A program made the translations under genes and the position numbers. A DNA stretch of 64,000 nt from contig NZ_FYEB01000002.1 of the NCBI RefSeq assembly GCF_900187445.1, positions 461,511 through 525,510 of the forward strand. Reading direction: 5' to 3'. The notes under the pieces were generated by a model. The model was not told the origin of the DNA. It worked only from the letters and a program-made list of their open reading frames with translations, and searched no databases. Every line of letters starts with the position of its first letter. The stretch's first letter is position 1. This stretch comes from Pseudomonas sp. Irchel s3b2. Lineage in GTDB: Bacteria > Pseudomonadota > Gammaproteobacteria > Pseudomonadales > Pseudomonadaceae. Below are positions 1 to 9,760 of this stretch, one piece after another.

Positions 1-1
1 G

Positions 2-70
2 GTGGGGGAGAACATCGTCGAGGAGTTTATTGCGGAGGATGGATCGGTGCGGTGGTCTTCAGCCCAATGA
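2..70 (+). CDS. Possible 3' end of an unidentified gene, cut by the window start
   Basis: An open frame enters from the left edge and ends at TGA 68-70. It gives 22 residues ending in VRWSSAQ. The stop lies at the left arm of a palindromic repeat, as is common for gene ends in this window. The fragment is too short to assign to a family, and the frame could be open by chance. Confidence 0.3.
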   Translation: MGENIVEEFIAEDGSVRWSSAQ

Positions 71-99
71 TCGTTCCCACGCGGAGCGTGGGAACGATC
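69..99. repeat. Short palindromic repeat, GATCGTTCCCACGC family
   Basis: Perfect inverted repeat: the arm GATCGTTCCCACGC at 69-82, spacer GGA, and the complementary arm at 86-99. The same arms bound the element at 6273-6303 and the four longer composite elements at 15148, 23009, 33471 and 44412. It sits just downstream of the gbcA stop and could act as a bidirectional transcription stop. Confidence 0.85.
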
Positions 100-123
100 T
101 ATCAAAGCCTGTTCGCGATTCTT

Positions 124-1419
124 TTAGCCTTGAACCGGAACCCCTTTGAGGTACGGCGCAGGCTCGGCCCCCAGGTTGTTCAGCAACCGCTCGCTGTACC
201 AGTCCACGAAGTTCACCACACCGAACTCATAGGTCTTGGAGTAAGGCCCTGGCTGGTACGCGGTGGAGTTGATCCCGCGCTGGTTCTCTTCGGCCAGGCG
301 ACGGTCCTGGTCATTGGTCGCATCCCAGACCTGGCGCATGCGCTCCACGTCGTAGTCCACGCCTTCGACTGCGTCCTTGTGGACGATCCACTTGGTGGTG
401 ACCATGGTTTCCTGAGCGCTGATCGGCCACACGGTGAACACGATGATGTGGTCGCCCATGCAGTGGTTCCACGAGTGCGGCAGGTGCAGGATGCGCATCG
501 AGCCCAGGTCCGGGTTCTTGATGCGGCCCATGAGTTTGGCGCAGCCCTGTTTGCCGTCCATGGTCATCGACACGGTACCCTTGAGCAGCGGCATGCGCAC
601 GATACGGTTACGCAGGCCGAAACTGGCGTGGGCGTAAGGGATCTTCTCGGCTTCCCAGGCAGCGGCCGAAGCAGCGACGTGGTCCTTGAAGGCCTGGTCG
701 GCGCGCGGGTCGGTGACGTCGTCCCATTCCAGCAGGGTTTTCAGCAGTTCCGGGTGCGACGCGTTGCAGTGGTAGCACTCGCGGTTGTTTTCCAGCACCA
801 GTTTCCAGTTGGCTTTCTCCATCAAGGTGGTGGTAATCGCCACCTTGGTGTTCTCCATGTCGTACGGTTCCATGTAATGGCTGAGCGTCGACAGGAAGTC
901 ATCAATGGCTGGCGGGTTTTCCGACAGGCTGATAAAGATGTAACCGCCAGCGGTTTTCACGTTCACCGGCTTGAGGCCGTACTGCTTCATGTCGAAGTCG
1001 GCGCCCATTTCGGTGCCGGCGAACAGCAGGCGGCCGTCCAGCTCATACGTCCACTGGTGGTAGTGGCAGACCAGTTTGGCGACTTTGCCTTTTTCACTGG
1101 TGCACAACCGCGAACCGCGGTGACGGCAGACGTTGTGGAACGCATGGACCACGCCGTCGGCGCCGCGAATCACGATGATCGGGTTCTTGCCGACTTGCAG
1201 GGTCAGGTAGTTGCCCTTGGTCGGGATTTCGCAGGTCATGCCGGCGATCAACCACTCTTTCTGGAAGATTTCCTGCATATCGATATCAAACAGCCGCTCG
1301 TCAGAGTAAAACGGCTGCGGCAGCGAGAACGTGCGCTCGCGCTCTTGCAGCATCTGGGCGGTGGCCTTGCGTGCGGGTTCCAGCGGATCGCCCAGGCTCA
1401 GGGTAGTGGTGACGTCCAT
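124..1419 (-). CDS. gbcA: Glycine betaine monooxygenase oxygenase subunit GbcA (Rieske type)
   Basis: Terminal oxygenase of the two-component enzyme that demethylates glycine betaine to dimethylglycine and formaldehyde in the cytoplasm. The 431-residue protein has an N-terminal Rieske [2Fe-2S] site (CRHRGSRLC and CHYHQWTY, roughly residues 90-120) and a catalytic domain with a mononuclear iron motif (NNRECYHCNASH, about residues 205-215), as in ring-hydroxylating oxygenase alpha subunits. Two ATGs are adjacent (1422 and 1419). The second is chosen because its spacing of about 8 from GAGG is better. It is divergent from gbcB, which encodes its reductase, across an intergenic region of about 280 bp. 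The identification rests on sequence resemblance to Pseudomonas GbcA and on the neighbouring sarcosine genes. Confidence 0.93.
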   Translation of the reverse strand: MDVTTTLSLGDPLEPARKATAQMLQERERTFSLPQPFYSDERLFDIDMQEIFQKEWLIAGMTCEIPTKGNYLTLQVGKNPIIVIRGADGVVHAFHNVCRHRGSRLCTSEKGKVAKLVCHYHQWTYELDGRLLFAGTEMGADFDMKQYGLKPVNVKTAGGYIFISLSENPPAIDDFLSTLSHYMEPYDMENTKVAITTTLMEKANWKLVLENNRECYHCNASHPELLKTLLEWDDVTDPRADQAFKDHVAASAAAWEAEKIPYAHASFGLRNRIVRMPLLKGTVSMTMDGKQGCAKLMGRIKNPDLGSMRILHLPHSWNHCMGDHIIVFTVWPISAQETMVTTKWIVHKDAVEGVDYDVERMRQVWDATNDQDRRLAEENQRGINSTAYQPGPYSKTYEFGVVNFVDWYSERLLNNLGAEPAPYLKGVPVQG

Positions 1420-1701
1420 CATTTAATCCTCAAGGCCATTCTGTGTGGCCGGCGAATAGTGGCTACGGTTGTGCGACGCAAGACAAAAAACAGCAGTTAT
1501 CTGTTGAGGCGAGTGTGGGGCCGGCGCTGCCCGGAACCTTATCCATGGGCGACATGGCCCAATCTGTTCCCGACGCGCAACCCCCGGTAATTGGGGGCTG
1601 GTCGCGATAAGTATGTGAATGTCGCAGATAGGTAAATGGAAGGTTCGCGCTATACGCAGAATCGCCAACATGAAGGCCGGTAGTCGGCCGTGGAGAACAG
1701 C
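1420..1701. promoter_or_regulatory. Divergent gbcA/gbcB control region
   Basis: Gene-free 280 bp between divergent genes, so it must hold both promoters. A GC-rich dyad is visible, CCCCC (1581-1585) and GGGGG (1593-1597) with a 7-base spacer, followed by an AT-richer stretch around 1605-1645. In Pseudomonas, gbcAB is activated by the AraC-type regulator GbdR. I could not place a GbdR site with certainty. Confidence 0.45.
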
Positions 1702-2802
1702 ATGTCCAACAGCTTCCTGAACCCGGTAACCACCCAGACCTGGGCCAATGGTCGACACATTGTCCGTTGCGTCAAAGTCATCCAGGAAACCTGGGATGTG
1801 CGCACCTTCTGCTTTATGGCCGACCAGCCGATTCTGTTCTTTTTCAAGCCCGGGCAATTCGTCACCCTGGAGCTGGAAATCGACGGCGTGCCGATCATGC
1901 GCTCCTACACCATTTCCAGCTCGCCGTCGGTGCCGTACAGCTTTTCGGTGACCATCAAGCGTGTGCCGGGTGGCAAGGTGTCCAACTGGCTGCACGACAC
2001 TCTACATGAAGGCCAGGAATTGGCGGTACACGGGCCGGTCGGGCTATTCAACGCCATGGATTTCACCGCGCCGAAAGTGCTGTACCTCAGCGGTGGCGTC
2101 GGCATCACGCCCGTTATGTCGATGGCTCGCTGGTTCTACGACACCAACGGCAACGTCGACATGGTGTTTATCCACAGCGCCCGTTCGCCCAAAGACATCA
2201 TTTACCACCGCGAACTGGAGCACATGGCCTCGCGGATCGACAACTTCAGCTTGCACCTGATCTGTGAGAAGCACGGTCTGGGCGAGCCTTGGGCCGGTTA
2301 TCGCGGTTACCTGAATCACAAGATGCTCGAATTGATGGCGCCGGACTTCCTTGAGCGTGAAGTCTTCTGCTGCGGCCCGACCCCGTACATGAATGCGGTC
2401 AAGCGCATGCTCGAGACGGCGGGTTTCGACATGACGCGCTATCACGAGGAATCCTTCGGCGCGACGCCGCCGGAAGCTCGTGCCGACGCGGTGGAGCAAG
2501 CCGAAATCGCAGCAGATGCACCGGAAGTCGATGCGGCGGATCTGCATCAAGTGGAATTCACCGCCTCCGGCAAAAGCATTCGCGTGGCACCGGGCGAAAC
2601 TGTCCACGCAGCGGCGGCCAAGCTTGGCCTGCTGATTCCGAAAGCCTGCGGGATGGGGATTTGCGGGACGTGCAAGGTGATGAAGCTGGGCGGCGAGGTC
2701 GAAATGGACCACAACGGCGGGATTACAGAAGAAGACGAAGCCGAGGGTTATATCCTGTCGTGCTGCAGCGTGCCGAAGGGGGATGTGCGGATCGAATTCT
2801 GA
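1702..2802 (+). CDS. gbcB: Glycine betaine monooxygenase reductase subunit GbcB
   Basis: Ferredoxin-reductase partner of GbcA that passes electrons from NAD(P)H through FAD and a [2Fe-2S] centre to the Rieske oxygenase. The order is: FAD-binding barrel with the RSYTISSSPS motif (about residues 70-80), NAD-binding domain (LSGGVGITPVMSMARW, about 130, and CCGPTPYM, about 225), then an acidic and alanine-rich linker (about 255-280). A C-terminal plant-type ferredoxin domain follows, with CGMGICGTCKV and a final LSCC cysteine. The ATG at 1702 is chosen over GTG 1690 because GGAG lies 6-7 bases upstream of it. The protein is 366 residues and is divergent from gbcA. Confidence 0.92.
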   Translation: MSNSFLNPVTTQTWANGRHIVRCVKVIQETWDVRTFCFMADQPILFFFKPGQFVTLELEIDGVPIMRSYTISSSPSVPYSFSVTIKRVPGGKVSNWLHDTLHEGQELAVHGPVGLFNAMDFTAPKVLYLSGGVGITPVMSMARWFYDTNGNVDMVFIHSARSPKDIIYHRELEHMASRIDNFSLHLICEKHGLGEPWAGYRGYLNHKMLELMAPDFLEREVFCCGPTPYMNAVKRMLETAGFDMTRYHEESFGATPPEARADAVEQAEIAADAPEVDAADLHQVEFTASGKSIRVAPGETVHAAAAKLGLLIPKACGMGICGTCKVMKLGGEVEMDHNGGITEEDEAEGYILSCCSVPKGDVRIEF

Positions 2803-2823
2803 GTACAGTTTGCGGGCATGGGC

Positions 2824-2847
2824 CGATCTCCCCACAGGGGGAGATCG
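2824..2847. terminator. Bidirectional stem-loop between convergent genes
   Basis: Perfect 10-bp stem CGATCTCCCC (2824-2833) with GGGGAGATCG (2838-2847) and loop ACAG, just after gbcB and before the converging low-GC gene. A T run (2867-2871) lies some 20 bases downstream, so it is not a textbook terminator for the plus strand. Confidence 0.6.
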
Positions 2848-2869
2848 AATGGGGGTTAATAGTTGCTTT

Positions 2870-3256
2870 TTAAATTAGTTCAAATGTGACGAGTAAGCCA
2901 AAGCCCATGAATATAAAGCCGAAAATCTTCTGATATTTATGTAGTGTAAGTAGTGTGCGTTTTAGGTTGGGAGGGAAATTCTTGATATCTTTTGCACTTA
3001 ACTTTCCTTGATAAATGTAGATTGCGGGACTTTTGAGAATGCCGAAAACTTCTCCCATCATATATATTCGCCCCCAAAAACCTCCGTGCCATAGCATCAG
3101 CAGGGATGAGGCGATGGAGCTGTTTTGAAGACTGTTTAATATAATTTCTATTTTTGTTTTTGCGATGTATAGCGAAACTGCATTAACTATTATGAGTCCC
3201 GCGAAGCTAATGGTGACAGTAATCATCAATATATCTTTTGCAATGCTAAGGCTCAT
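2870..3256 (-). CDS. Small low-GC membrane protein, probable immunity protein for the adjacent effector
   Basis: 128 residues, not recognised by family. There is a strongly hydrophobic segment at about residues 8-32, a second weaker one at about 48-68, and a third at the C-terminus (about 108-127), so it is an inner-membrane protein. The base composition is far more AT-rich than the neighbours, suggesting transfer. The ATG at 3256 overlaps the stop of the upstream effector as ATGA, so the two are translationally coupled. Position (last gene of hcp-effector-X), small size and membrane topology match immunity proteins that protect against pore-forming toxins. This role is inference and no motif proves it. 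Confidence 0.6.
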   Translation of the reverse strand: MSLSIAKDILMITVTISFAGLIIVNAVSLYIAKTKIEIILNSLQNSSIASSLLMLWHGGFWGRIYMMGEVFGILKSPAIYIYQGKLSAKDIKNFPPNLKRTLLTLHKYQKIFGFIFMGFGLLVTFELI

Positions 3257-4716
3257 TTGATTCTCTCGTAGATCCACTCTGCGGCGTGCTCGCCACTTTT
3301 TTCACCAATATATTCACCCGCGAAAGACCCTGCTCCCGCAACAAGGGCACCGCATAGCAAAGTACCGATTCCAGCGGTCGATACACCAACTGCTACGCAA
3401 ATTGTGGTGGCAGTGCCTGCACCCAAGACAGAGCCAGCAAATGCTCCGCCGGCAACCCCACCGAAGAAGCTTCCGGTTTCGGTGTACTTCACCTTTTCAC
3501 ATGCCTCGGAACTTCCATTCCTGCAAACATCCTGAACCTTCATGGCAGATGCGCCACCTCCCACAGCAGTGCCGATCCAGCCTCCATATTTGACGTATTG
3601 CGATGCTTTGGTGATGCCTTTGAAGTGGGTGGCATAGCCGGGAATCTGGCCAATCGCCCCGGCTTTTCTCCAGCGGTGCACCAGATGACGCATATCGATG
3701 CCCAGAGCCGTTTTCAGGTTTGGGTGATCGGGGAAACCGATGGTCTTCTTCGTCAGTACATTGAGTTGCACATCAAGATCGGCCAGCAACTTTTTACGTT
3801 CGCTGAGGAATGATTGCGTGCTCATTCCCCCATTGAAAGTGCGGGTGTGCAGGGCCTCAATGTCACGCAGAATGGATTTAACGCCGTCCAGATGATTGGC
3901 TGCCATGGCAGTGCTGACACCAATCACTTTAGAGCCACGTTCAAGTGTTTTCTTGATGACCTCATAGTGCAGCGCCATAAAATCCGCTTCCTCCACCGTC
4001 AACGGCTCCAGTGCCGCGCTGACGATCTGAGCGGTTTGCATCAGCAGCGATTCTTCATACGTACATTGCTGATTTTCCGGGTCGCTCAGGACAATCATCG
4101 ATCCGGCTTTCACCAGATCCAGGTTCGGATTCAAAGTTCTGAATTTAGCGATGACGCTCGGGTTGGGAGACGGGAACAGTTGGGCCTCAAGTTTCTCGGC
4201 TGAAATGCTTTTGGGCACGATGTAAAACCCCGGCTCCTCTGGTGCTGGAACCTCCACCGGCCAGCGTTCCTGAGGGAAAAAACCGGGAGCGCGGGACGCT
4301 GGACGAGGGGTGTGAGTGGTGTTTTTGGCTCTCGTGTTCAGGGCTTTGAGATTTTGCGCATGCACGGCCCGCAACAGGCGCTCCGGGTCGGGTTGTGGCG
4401 CCGCTTGCGTGAGCATCGACAGCGGCGTCCGTTTGACCGCTTCGGGGATCGCGCCGTGCTTCTTCAACATCAAGAGTCGAGACTGGTTCAAGAGGTTGTG
4501 CTGTTCCTGAGCCAGCGCGCGTATCCCTTGTTCCGGAGTCTTGCGGCCTGAGGCGACTTCATCGGCGATGCGCTTGGCGTAATCGGCTGCCTGCTGGTTG
4601 AAGCGCACGCGGGCCGTGCCGAAAGCCAGGTGACGGGCGCTGATCAAGTGGGCTTGCCCGATCAGTTTAGCGGCGGCGCTTTGGACGTCCCACAGGTCGT
4701 GGCGCTCGAGCGTCAC
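3253..4716 (-). CDS. Probable Hcp-dependent T6SS effector with C-terminal glycine-zipper membrane region
   Basis: 487 residues, no enzyme motif recognised. The N-terminal half is charged and helical (about 1-110), followed by a Pro-rich linker (about 130-165). A helical middle follows, and the C-terminal 100 residues hold two Gly/Ala-rich hydrophobic hairpin-like segments (GGWIGTAVGGGASA, and SFFGGVAGGAFAGSVLGAG with its continuation). These are typical of colicin-like or glycine-zipper pore formers. GTG 4716 overlaps the hcp stop as GTGA; an in-frame GTG at 4731 is the alternative. Its place directly after hcp and before a small membrane protein suggests delivery through the Hcp tube and action on the target inner membrane. 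Function is inferred from context and hydrophobic pattern. Confidence 0.65.
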   Translation of the reverse strand: MTLERHDLWDVQSAAAKLIGQAHLISARHLAFGTARVRFNQQAADYAKRIADEVASGRKTPEQGIRALAQEQHNLLNQSRLLMLKKHGAIPEAVKRTPLSMLTQAAPQPDPERLLRAVHAQNLKALNTRAKNTTHTPRPASRAPGFFPQERWPVEVPAPEEPGFYIVPKSISAEKLEAQLFPSPNPSVIAKFRTLNPNLDLVKAGSMIVLSDPENQQCTYEESLLMQTAQIVSAALEPLTVEEADFMALHYEVIKKTLERGSKVIGVSTAMAANHLDGVKSILRDIEALHTRTFNGGMSTQSFLSERKKLLADLDVQLNVLTKKTIGFPDHPNLKTALGIDMRHLVHRWRKAGAIGQIPGYATHFKGITKASQYVKYGGWIGTAVGGGASAMKVQDVCRNGSSEACEKVKYTETGSFFGGVAGGAFAGSVLGAGTATTICVAVGVSTAGIGTLLCGALVAGAGSFAGEYIGEKSGEHAAEWIYERIK

Positions 4717-5198
4717 CCCTCTTCGCCCCACGAGGCGTACCCGGTGGTGCCGGCCGTGTGGTGAACCCAGCTGACGCCACGGTATAGCAACGCCAGAAAC
4801 TCTTGAGGCTCGGCGTCGTTTTGCAGAATCGCATGGGGTACATCCTGCGTCAGGTTGGCGACAACGGCCCCGTCGAGGGAGACGGTGAAGTACTTTTCCT
4901 GCAGCCCCATGGCGGATGTGCGATAGAAACTGATCGTGCAGTCGAGCTCTTCTCTGTTTGCCAGAGCCTGGGTCAGCAGCGGCGAGGATTTGTCGAGATT
5001 TTTGGTGACGATGACCGGAAAATGGGTGGGCTTGCCGAGGTTGCCATCATTGGTCAGGTAGTGGCTGTAAGCTAGCATCATGATTTCATCGGTGTGCGCC
5101 GCCTGATACCTGTTGCCAACCGACTCCGGGGTCGAACAGCCCGCTGAAATCAGGCCTTGAATCTTGCCGGTGATCGTCATGTAGCCGGGATTCGCCAT
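4713..5198 (-). CDS. hcp: Hcp family type VI secretion tube protein (orphan)
   Basis: 161 residues, the usual Hcp size. It matches the Hcp/TssD family across its length: the MTITGKIQGLISAGC start, the DEIMMLAYSHYL segment, the THFPVIVTKNLDKSSPLL segment, and the C-terminal strand with Trp. Hcp hexamers stack into the T6SS inner tube and can carry effectors in the lumen. The ATG at 5198 is chosen because AAGGA lies 9 bases upstream; ATG 5207 directly abuts that AAGGA. No other T6SS structural gene is in the window, so this is an orphan hcp dedicated to the coupled effector downstream. Confidence 0.88.
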   Translation of the reverse strand: MANPGYMTITGKIQGLISAGCSTPESVGNRYQAAHTDEIMMLAYSHYLTNDGNLGKPTHFPVIVTKNLDKSSPLLTQALANREELDCTISFYRTSAMGLQEKYFTVSLDGAVVANLTQDVPHAILQNDAEPQEFLALLYRGVSWVHHTAGTTGYASWGEEG

Positions 5199-5367
5199 CG
5201 CTGCCATTCCTTGCTTGAAATAGGATTCGGCAGTCTAGGACGAGGGCTTTCCGGGTTATGTAGTCCCTGGAGTAGTCCGTTTCTGAAAAACGGCGATTGA
5301 AACAATTTGAGAACATCTGCGCCGATCCCGCCCGTAGGACAGGATCGACGTCTTCGCGGGGACAGTG

Positions 5368-6192
5368 TCAGTCGATAAACAGATCCGGCATCAGCGTCTC
5401 GGTTGAATCAGGCGTGAACCGATAGTGCTCAAATTCCGTTACCCCGTGTTCTTTCAGTACCTCTTCATCGATCAGCAGCCGACCGGTCATGCTGCGACCG
5501 CTGCTGTCCAGAATGACGTAAGCAGCATCCGCCATGATCGCGGGTGTGCGGGCATGCTTGAACGATTCGCGTGAGCCGAGCTGAAACTCGATGGCGGCGG
5601 TGGCGATCATGGTCTGCGGCCAGAGGGAATTGACGCTGATACCGTAGGGGGCGAATTCCTCGCTCATGCCCAGGGTCAGCATGCTCATCCCGTACTTGGT
5701 CACTGTGTAAGGGCTGTACTGGGCGAACCACTTGGTGGCCAGGTTCAGCGGCGGGGACAGGTTGAGGATGTGTCCGCCGGACTTCTTCAGATAGGGCAGG
5801 GCCGCCTGGCTGCACAGCAGCACGGCGCGGGTGTTGATCTGATGCATCAGGTCAAAGCGCTTGAGTTCGATGTGTTGCACCCCGGTCAGCTTGATCGCCC
5901 CGGCATTGTTGATCAGCGCATCGATGCCGCCGAAATGCTCGCTGGCATCGGCCATGGCCTGCTGCACGACGGTTTCATCGCGAACATCCACCTGCAAGGC
6001 CAGCGCCTTGCCGCCGGCGGCTTCGACTTCCGCCGCCACGCTGAAAATCGTGCCAGGCAGTTTGGGGTGAGGGGCAGCGCTTTTGGCGGCAATCACGATG
6101 TTGGCCCCATCCTTTGCTGCCCGCAGCGCAATCTCACGCCCGATGCCACGGCTGGCGCCGGTGATGAACAGGGTTTTGCCTTGTAATGACAT
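5368..6192 (-). CDS. Short-chain dehydrogenase/reductase, HSDL2-like
   Basis: 274-residue NAD(P)-dependent SDR. Visible are the Rossmann motif TGASRGIG (about residues 10-17), the NNAG motif (about 95-98), a Ser preceding the active-site Tyr, and YTVTK (YxxxK) at about 165. The long insert AAPHPKLPGTI after the first strand is characteristic of the hydroxysteroid-dehydrogenase-like (HSDL2) branch. Start ATG 6192 is preceded by AGGAG with 7-base spacing. The substrate is unknown. It sits between the T6SS trio and ltaE, reading in the same direction as both, with REP-type palindrome 6273-6303 upstream. Confidence 0.85.
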   Translation of the reverse strand: MSLQGKTLFITGASRGIGREIALRAAKDGANIVIAAKSAAPHPKLPGTIFSVAAEVEAAGGKALALQVDVRDETVVQQAMADASEHFGGIDALINNAGAIKLTGVQHIELKRFDLMHQINTRAVLLCSQAALPYLKKSGGHILNLSPPLNLATKWFAQYSPYTVTKYGMSMLTLGMSEEFAPYGISVNSLWPQTMIATAAIEFQLGSRESFKHARTPAIMADAAYVILDSSGRSMTGRLLIDEEVLKEHGVTEFEHYRFTPDSTETLMPDLFID

Positions 6193-6272
6193 GCGTGCGC
6201 TCCTGAGGGGTGTGATCCGAGCGGATCGAAAGGGCTCGCCAGTCAATGTAGACCAACTCTCCAGCCGACACT

Positions 6273-6303
6273 GATCGTTCCCACGCAGAGCGTGGGAACG
6301 ATC
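6273..6303. repeat. Short palindromic repeat, GATCGTTCCCACGC family
   Basis: Perfect 14-bp arms (6273-6286 and 6290-6303) around AGA. It lies between the ltaE stop and the SDR start and is the same element as at 69-99. Confidence 0.88.
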
Positions 6304-6315
6304 GCCTGGTGGGTG

Positions 6316-7356
6316 TCAGGCCGCCATCACTTCCCGAATATCCGCCGCCAGTTCCAGCACGCGTTCTTCTTCGGTGTCCCACGAGCACATGAACCGCGCG
6401 CCGCCGTTGCCGATGAAGGTGTAGAAGCGCCATCCCTTGGCGGTCAGTGCGGCAATGGCCGGTTCCGACAGTTGCAGGAACACGCCATTGGCCTGTACCG
6501 GGAACATCAGTTCCACGCCCGGAATGTCGCTTACCAGTTCGGCCAGCAGCTGCGCGCAGTGGTTGGCGTGGCGGGCGTATTTGAGCCAGGCGTCGTTTTC
6601 CAGAATCCCGACCCACGGCGCCGAGAGAAAGCGCATCTTCGACGCCAGTTGACCGGCCTGCTTGCAGCGGTAATCGAAGTCTTCGGCGAGTTTGTGGTTG
6701 AAGAACAGAATCGCTTCACCCACCGCCATGCCGTTTTTCGTGCCGCCGAAGCACAACACGTCAACGCCGGCCTTCCAGGTCAGGTCCGCTGGCGAGCAGC
6801 CAAGAAATGCGCAAGCATTGGAGAAGCGTGCGCCGTCCATGTGCAGGTTCAGGCCCAGTTCTTTGCAGGTGACGCTGATGGCGCGGATTTCATCCGGTGT
6901 GTAGACGCTGCCGACTTCGGTGGCCTGGGTCAGGGTCACGACGCGCGGTTTCGGGTAGTGGATGTCCTGGCGCTTGAGGGCGATTTCGCGGATCGATTCT
7001 GGGGTCAGCTTGCCGTTTTCGGTGCGGGCGATGAGCAGCTTGGAACCGTTGGAGAAGAATTCCGGTGCGCCGCATTCGTCGGTTTCGACGTGGGCGGTTT
7101 CCGAGCAGATCACGCTGTGGTAACTCTGGCACAGTGACGACAGGGCCAACGAGTTGGCCGCGGTGCCGTTGAAGGCGAAGAACACCTCGCAGTCGGTTTC
7201 GAACAGTTTGCGGAATTGATCCGAGGCGCGTGCGGTCCACTCATCGTCGCCGTAAGCGCGCTGGTGGCCGTGGTTGGCCTGTTCCATGGCTGCCCAGGCT
7301 TCAGGGCAGATACCGGAATAATTGTCGCTGGCGAATTGTTGGCTCTTGTCGGTCAT
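6316..7356 (-). CDS. ltaE: Low-specificity L-threonine aldolase
   Basis: PLP enzyme of fold type I, 346 residues, the usual length for the pseudomonad enzyme. It cleaves threonine and allo-threonine to glycine and acetaldehyde in the cytoplasm. Visible motifs are SDNYSGICPEA at the N-terminus, HMDGARFSNA (Asp that contacts the PLP ring nitrogen, about 175) and FGGTKNGM with the Schiff-base lysine (about 205). ATG 7356 is chosen over upstream in-frame codons because MTDKSQQFASDNYSG is the family start and GGAAG precedes it. Production of glycine fits the neighbouring glyA and sarcosine genes. Confidence 0.93.
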   Translation of the reverse strand: MTDKSQQFASDNYSGICPEAWAAMEQANHGHQRAYGDDEWTARASDQFRKLFETDCEVFFAFNGTAANSLALSSLCQSYHSVICSETAHVETDECGAPEFFSNGSKLLIARTENGKLTPESIREIALKRQDIHYPKPRVVTLTQATEVGSVYTPDEIRAISVTCKELGLNLHMDGARFSNACAFLGCSPADLTWKAGVDVLCFGGTKNGMAVGEAILFFNHKLAEDFDYRCKQAGQLASKMRFLSAPWVGILENDAWLKYARHANHCAQLLAELVSDIPGVELMFPVQANGVFLQLSEPAIAALTAKGWRFYTFIGNGGARFMCSWDTEEERVLELAADIREVMAA

Positions 7357-7483
7357 GGCCTGCTTCCGTGATCGAGGCGCTTGTGGCGCTTCGGTGGTCA
7401 ATGATGGTGCGCACTTTACCGAAGATCGTCCGGGGAGCACACGGGATGTTGCTGTCAGAAAAATACACGGTTGACGGGCAATT

Positions 7484-8200
7484 ATGCACATGACTCAACG
7501 GGATGGGGCGCTGGATCTGCTCAAGTGGCTGGCGCTGCTGAGCATGGTGCTCGATCACCTGCGATATGTCGGTTACTCCATCGATTTTCTGTATGTGCCG
7601 GGTAGATTGGCATTCCCGTGGTTCTGTTTGGCGATGGCGGCGAACCTGTCGCGAGCCCGTGCAGTAACGACCGACGGCCAGTGGCGCTACCTCGGTTGGT
7701 TGTTGCTGTTTAGCGCGCTGAGCGAAATTCCCTATCGGATGTACATTCCTGATCACAACACCTTGAACGTGTTGCCCACGTTGGTTCTGGGTCTGTTGGT
7801 CGCCCGTGGCTGGCAGCACAGGATGCTTCAGTCGCGACTACTGGCGGCCGGTGCCTTGTTGCTGGCAGCGCTGTTCCCGGAGCGACTGATGTTCGGTTTC
7901 TTCGGCGTGTTGTTGCCGCTGGCGATATTGCTGGTGATCCACCGGCCCTGGTATTTCAGCCTTCTGCCGGGGCTGGTCTGTCTGGCGGCTAATCAATGGC
8001 AGGTGCTGTATTACGCCGTTCGATTAGGTAATCAGGTGGCGATGGCGGCTATTGCCACTTGTCTGATTGCGCCATGGCTGGGGGTGGTCTTGTTGCGACA
8101 CGCCCGTGGCGTAAAACCACCGCCTATGCGCCGCTGGGCATATGCCCTCTATCCTGCGCATTTCCTTGTATTACTTGCCCTGCGCGAAGCTCTCGCATAA
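7484..8200 (+). CDS. TraX-family integral membrane protein
   Basis: About 238 residues with seven to eight hydrophobic segments spread over the whole length. The N-terminal signature QRDGALDLLKWLALLSMVLDH is that of the TraX family (first described as a fimbrial acetylase of conjugative plasmids; chromosomal relatives are of unknown function, with an acyltransferase-3-like fold). A second ATG at 7490 is equally possible because no strong ribosome site is seen. It is divergent from ltaE, with 127 bp between them. There is no sign of conjugation genes nearby, so this is a housekeeping paralogue. Confidence 0.75.
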   Translation: MHMTQRDGALDLLKWLALLSMVLDHLRYVGYSIDFLYVPGRLAFPWFCLAMAANLSRARAVTTDGQWRYLGWLLLFSALSEIPYRMYIPDHNTLNVLPTLVLGLLVARGWQHRMLQSRLLAAGALLLAALFPERLMFGFFGVLLPLAILLVIHRPWYFSLLPGLVCLAANQWQVLYYAVRLGNQVAMAAIATCLIAPWLGVVLLRHARGVKPPPMRRWAYALYPAHFLVLLALREALA

Positions 8201-8202
8201 CC

Positions 8203-8297
8203 CTGTGGGAGCGGGCTTGCCCGCGAAGACGGCGGCACAGTCAACATTGATATCGCATGACCCACCGCTTTCGCGGGCAAGCCCGCTCCTACAGGGG
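8203..8297. repeat. Paired REP element (BIME-like)
   Basis: Two inverted REP copies: GTGGGAGCGGGCTTGCCCGCGAA on the left and its complement ending in GCTCCTACAGG on the right, about 40 bp apart. It sits in the gap between the TraX-like gene and glyA. Confidence 0.88.
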
Positions 8298-8417
8298 CGC
8301 ATGTTGATTTGAGGTTTGTGTTTGGCCTGCCATTTCCCGCCATGTCGTAAACGCACCTTTGCGTGGCGTCCATAGGCATTTGACCTGTCTGCGCCGGTCA
8401 TACCATCGCATTCAAAG

Positions 8418-8440
8418 GGCACTGCCGAAATACCAGTGCC
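8418..8440. promoter_or_regulatory. Dyad upstream of glyA, candidate operator
   Basis: GGCACTG (8418-8424) and CAGTGCC (8434-8440), perfect 7-bp arms with a 9-base spacer, 44 bp before the glyA start. In P. aeruginosa this operon is controlled by GbdR and the sarcosine-responsive SouR. Whether this dyad is one of their sites is not shown here. Confidence 0.4.
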
Positions 8441-8483
8441 TTACCGAGACGAATGGCGCATAGATGCCGCTGGGAGAGACGCG

Positions 8484-9737
<1,254 letters not shown>

Positions 9738-9760
9738 GCGCGGTTTTGGAGTAAATGACT

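Noticed and set aside
1423..1995. 190-codon minus-strand frame over the gbcA-gbcB gap
   Set aside because: It covers the divergent promoter region and the gbcB start, and shows no family resemblance.
8301..8483. Glycine or THF riboswitch before glyA
   Set aside because: No tandem aptamer or conserved riboswitch core is visible; only a 7-bp dyad is supported.
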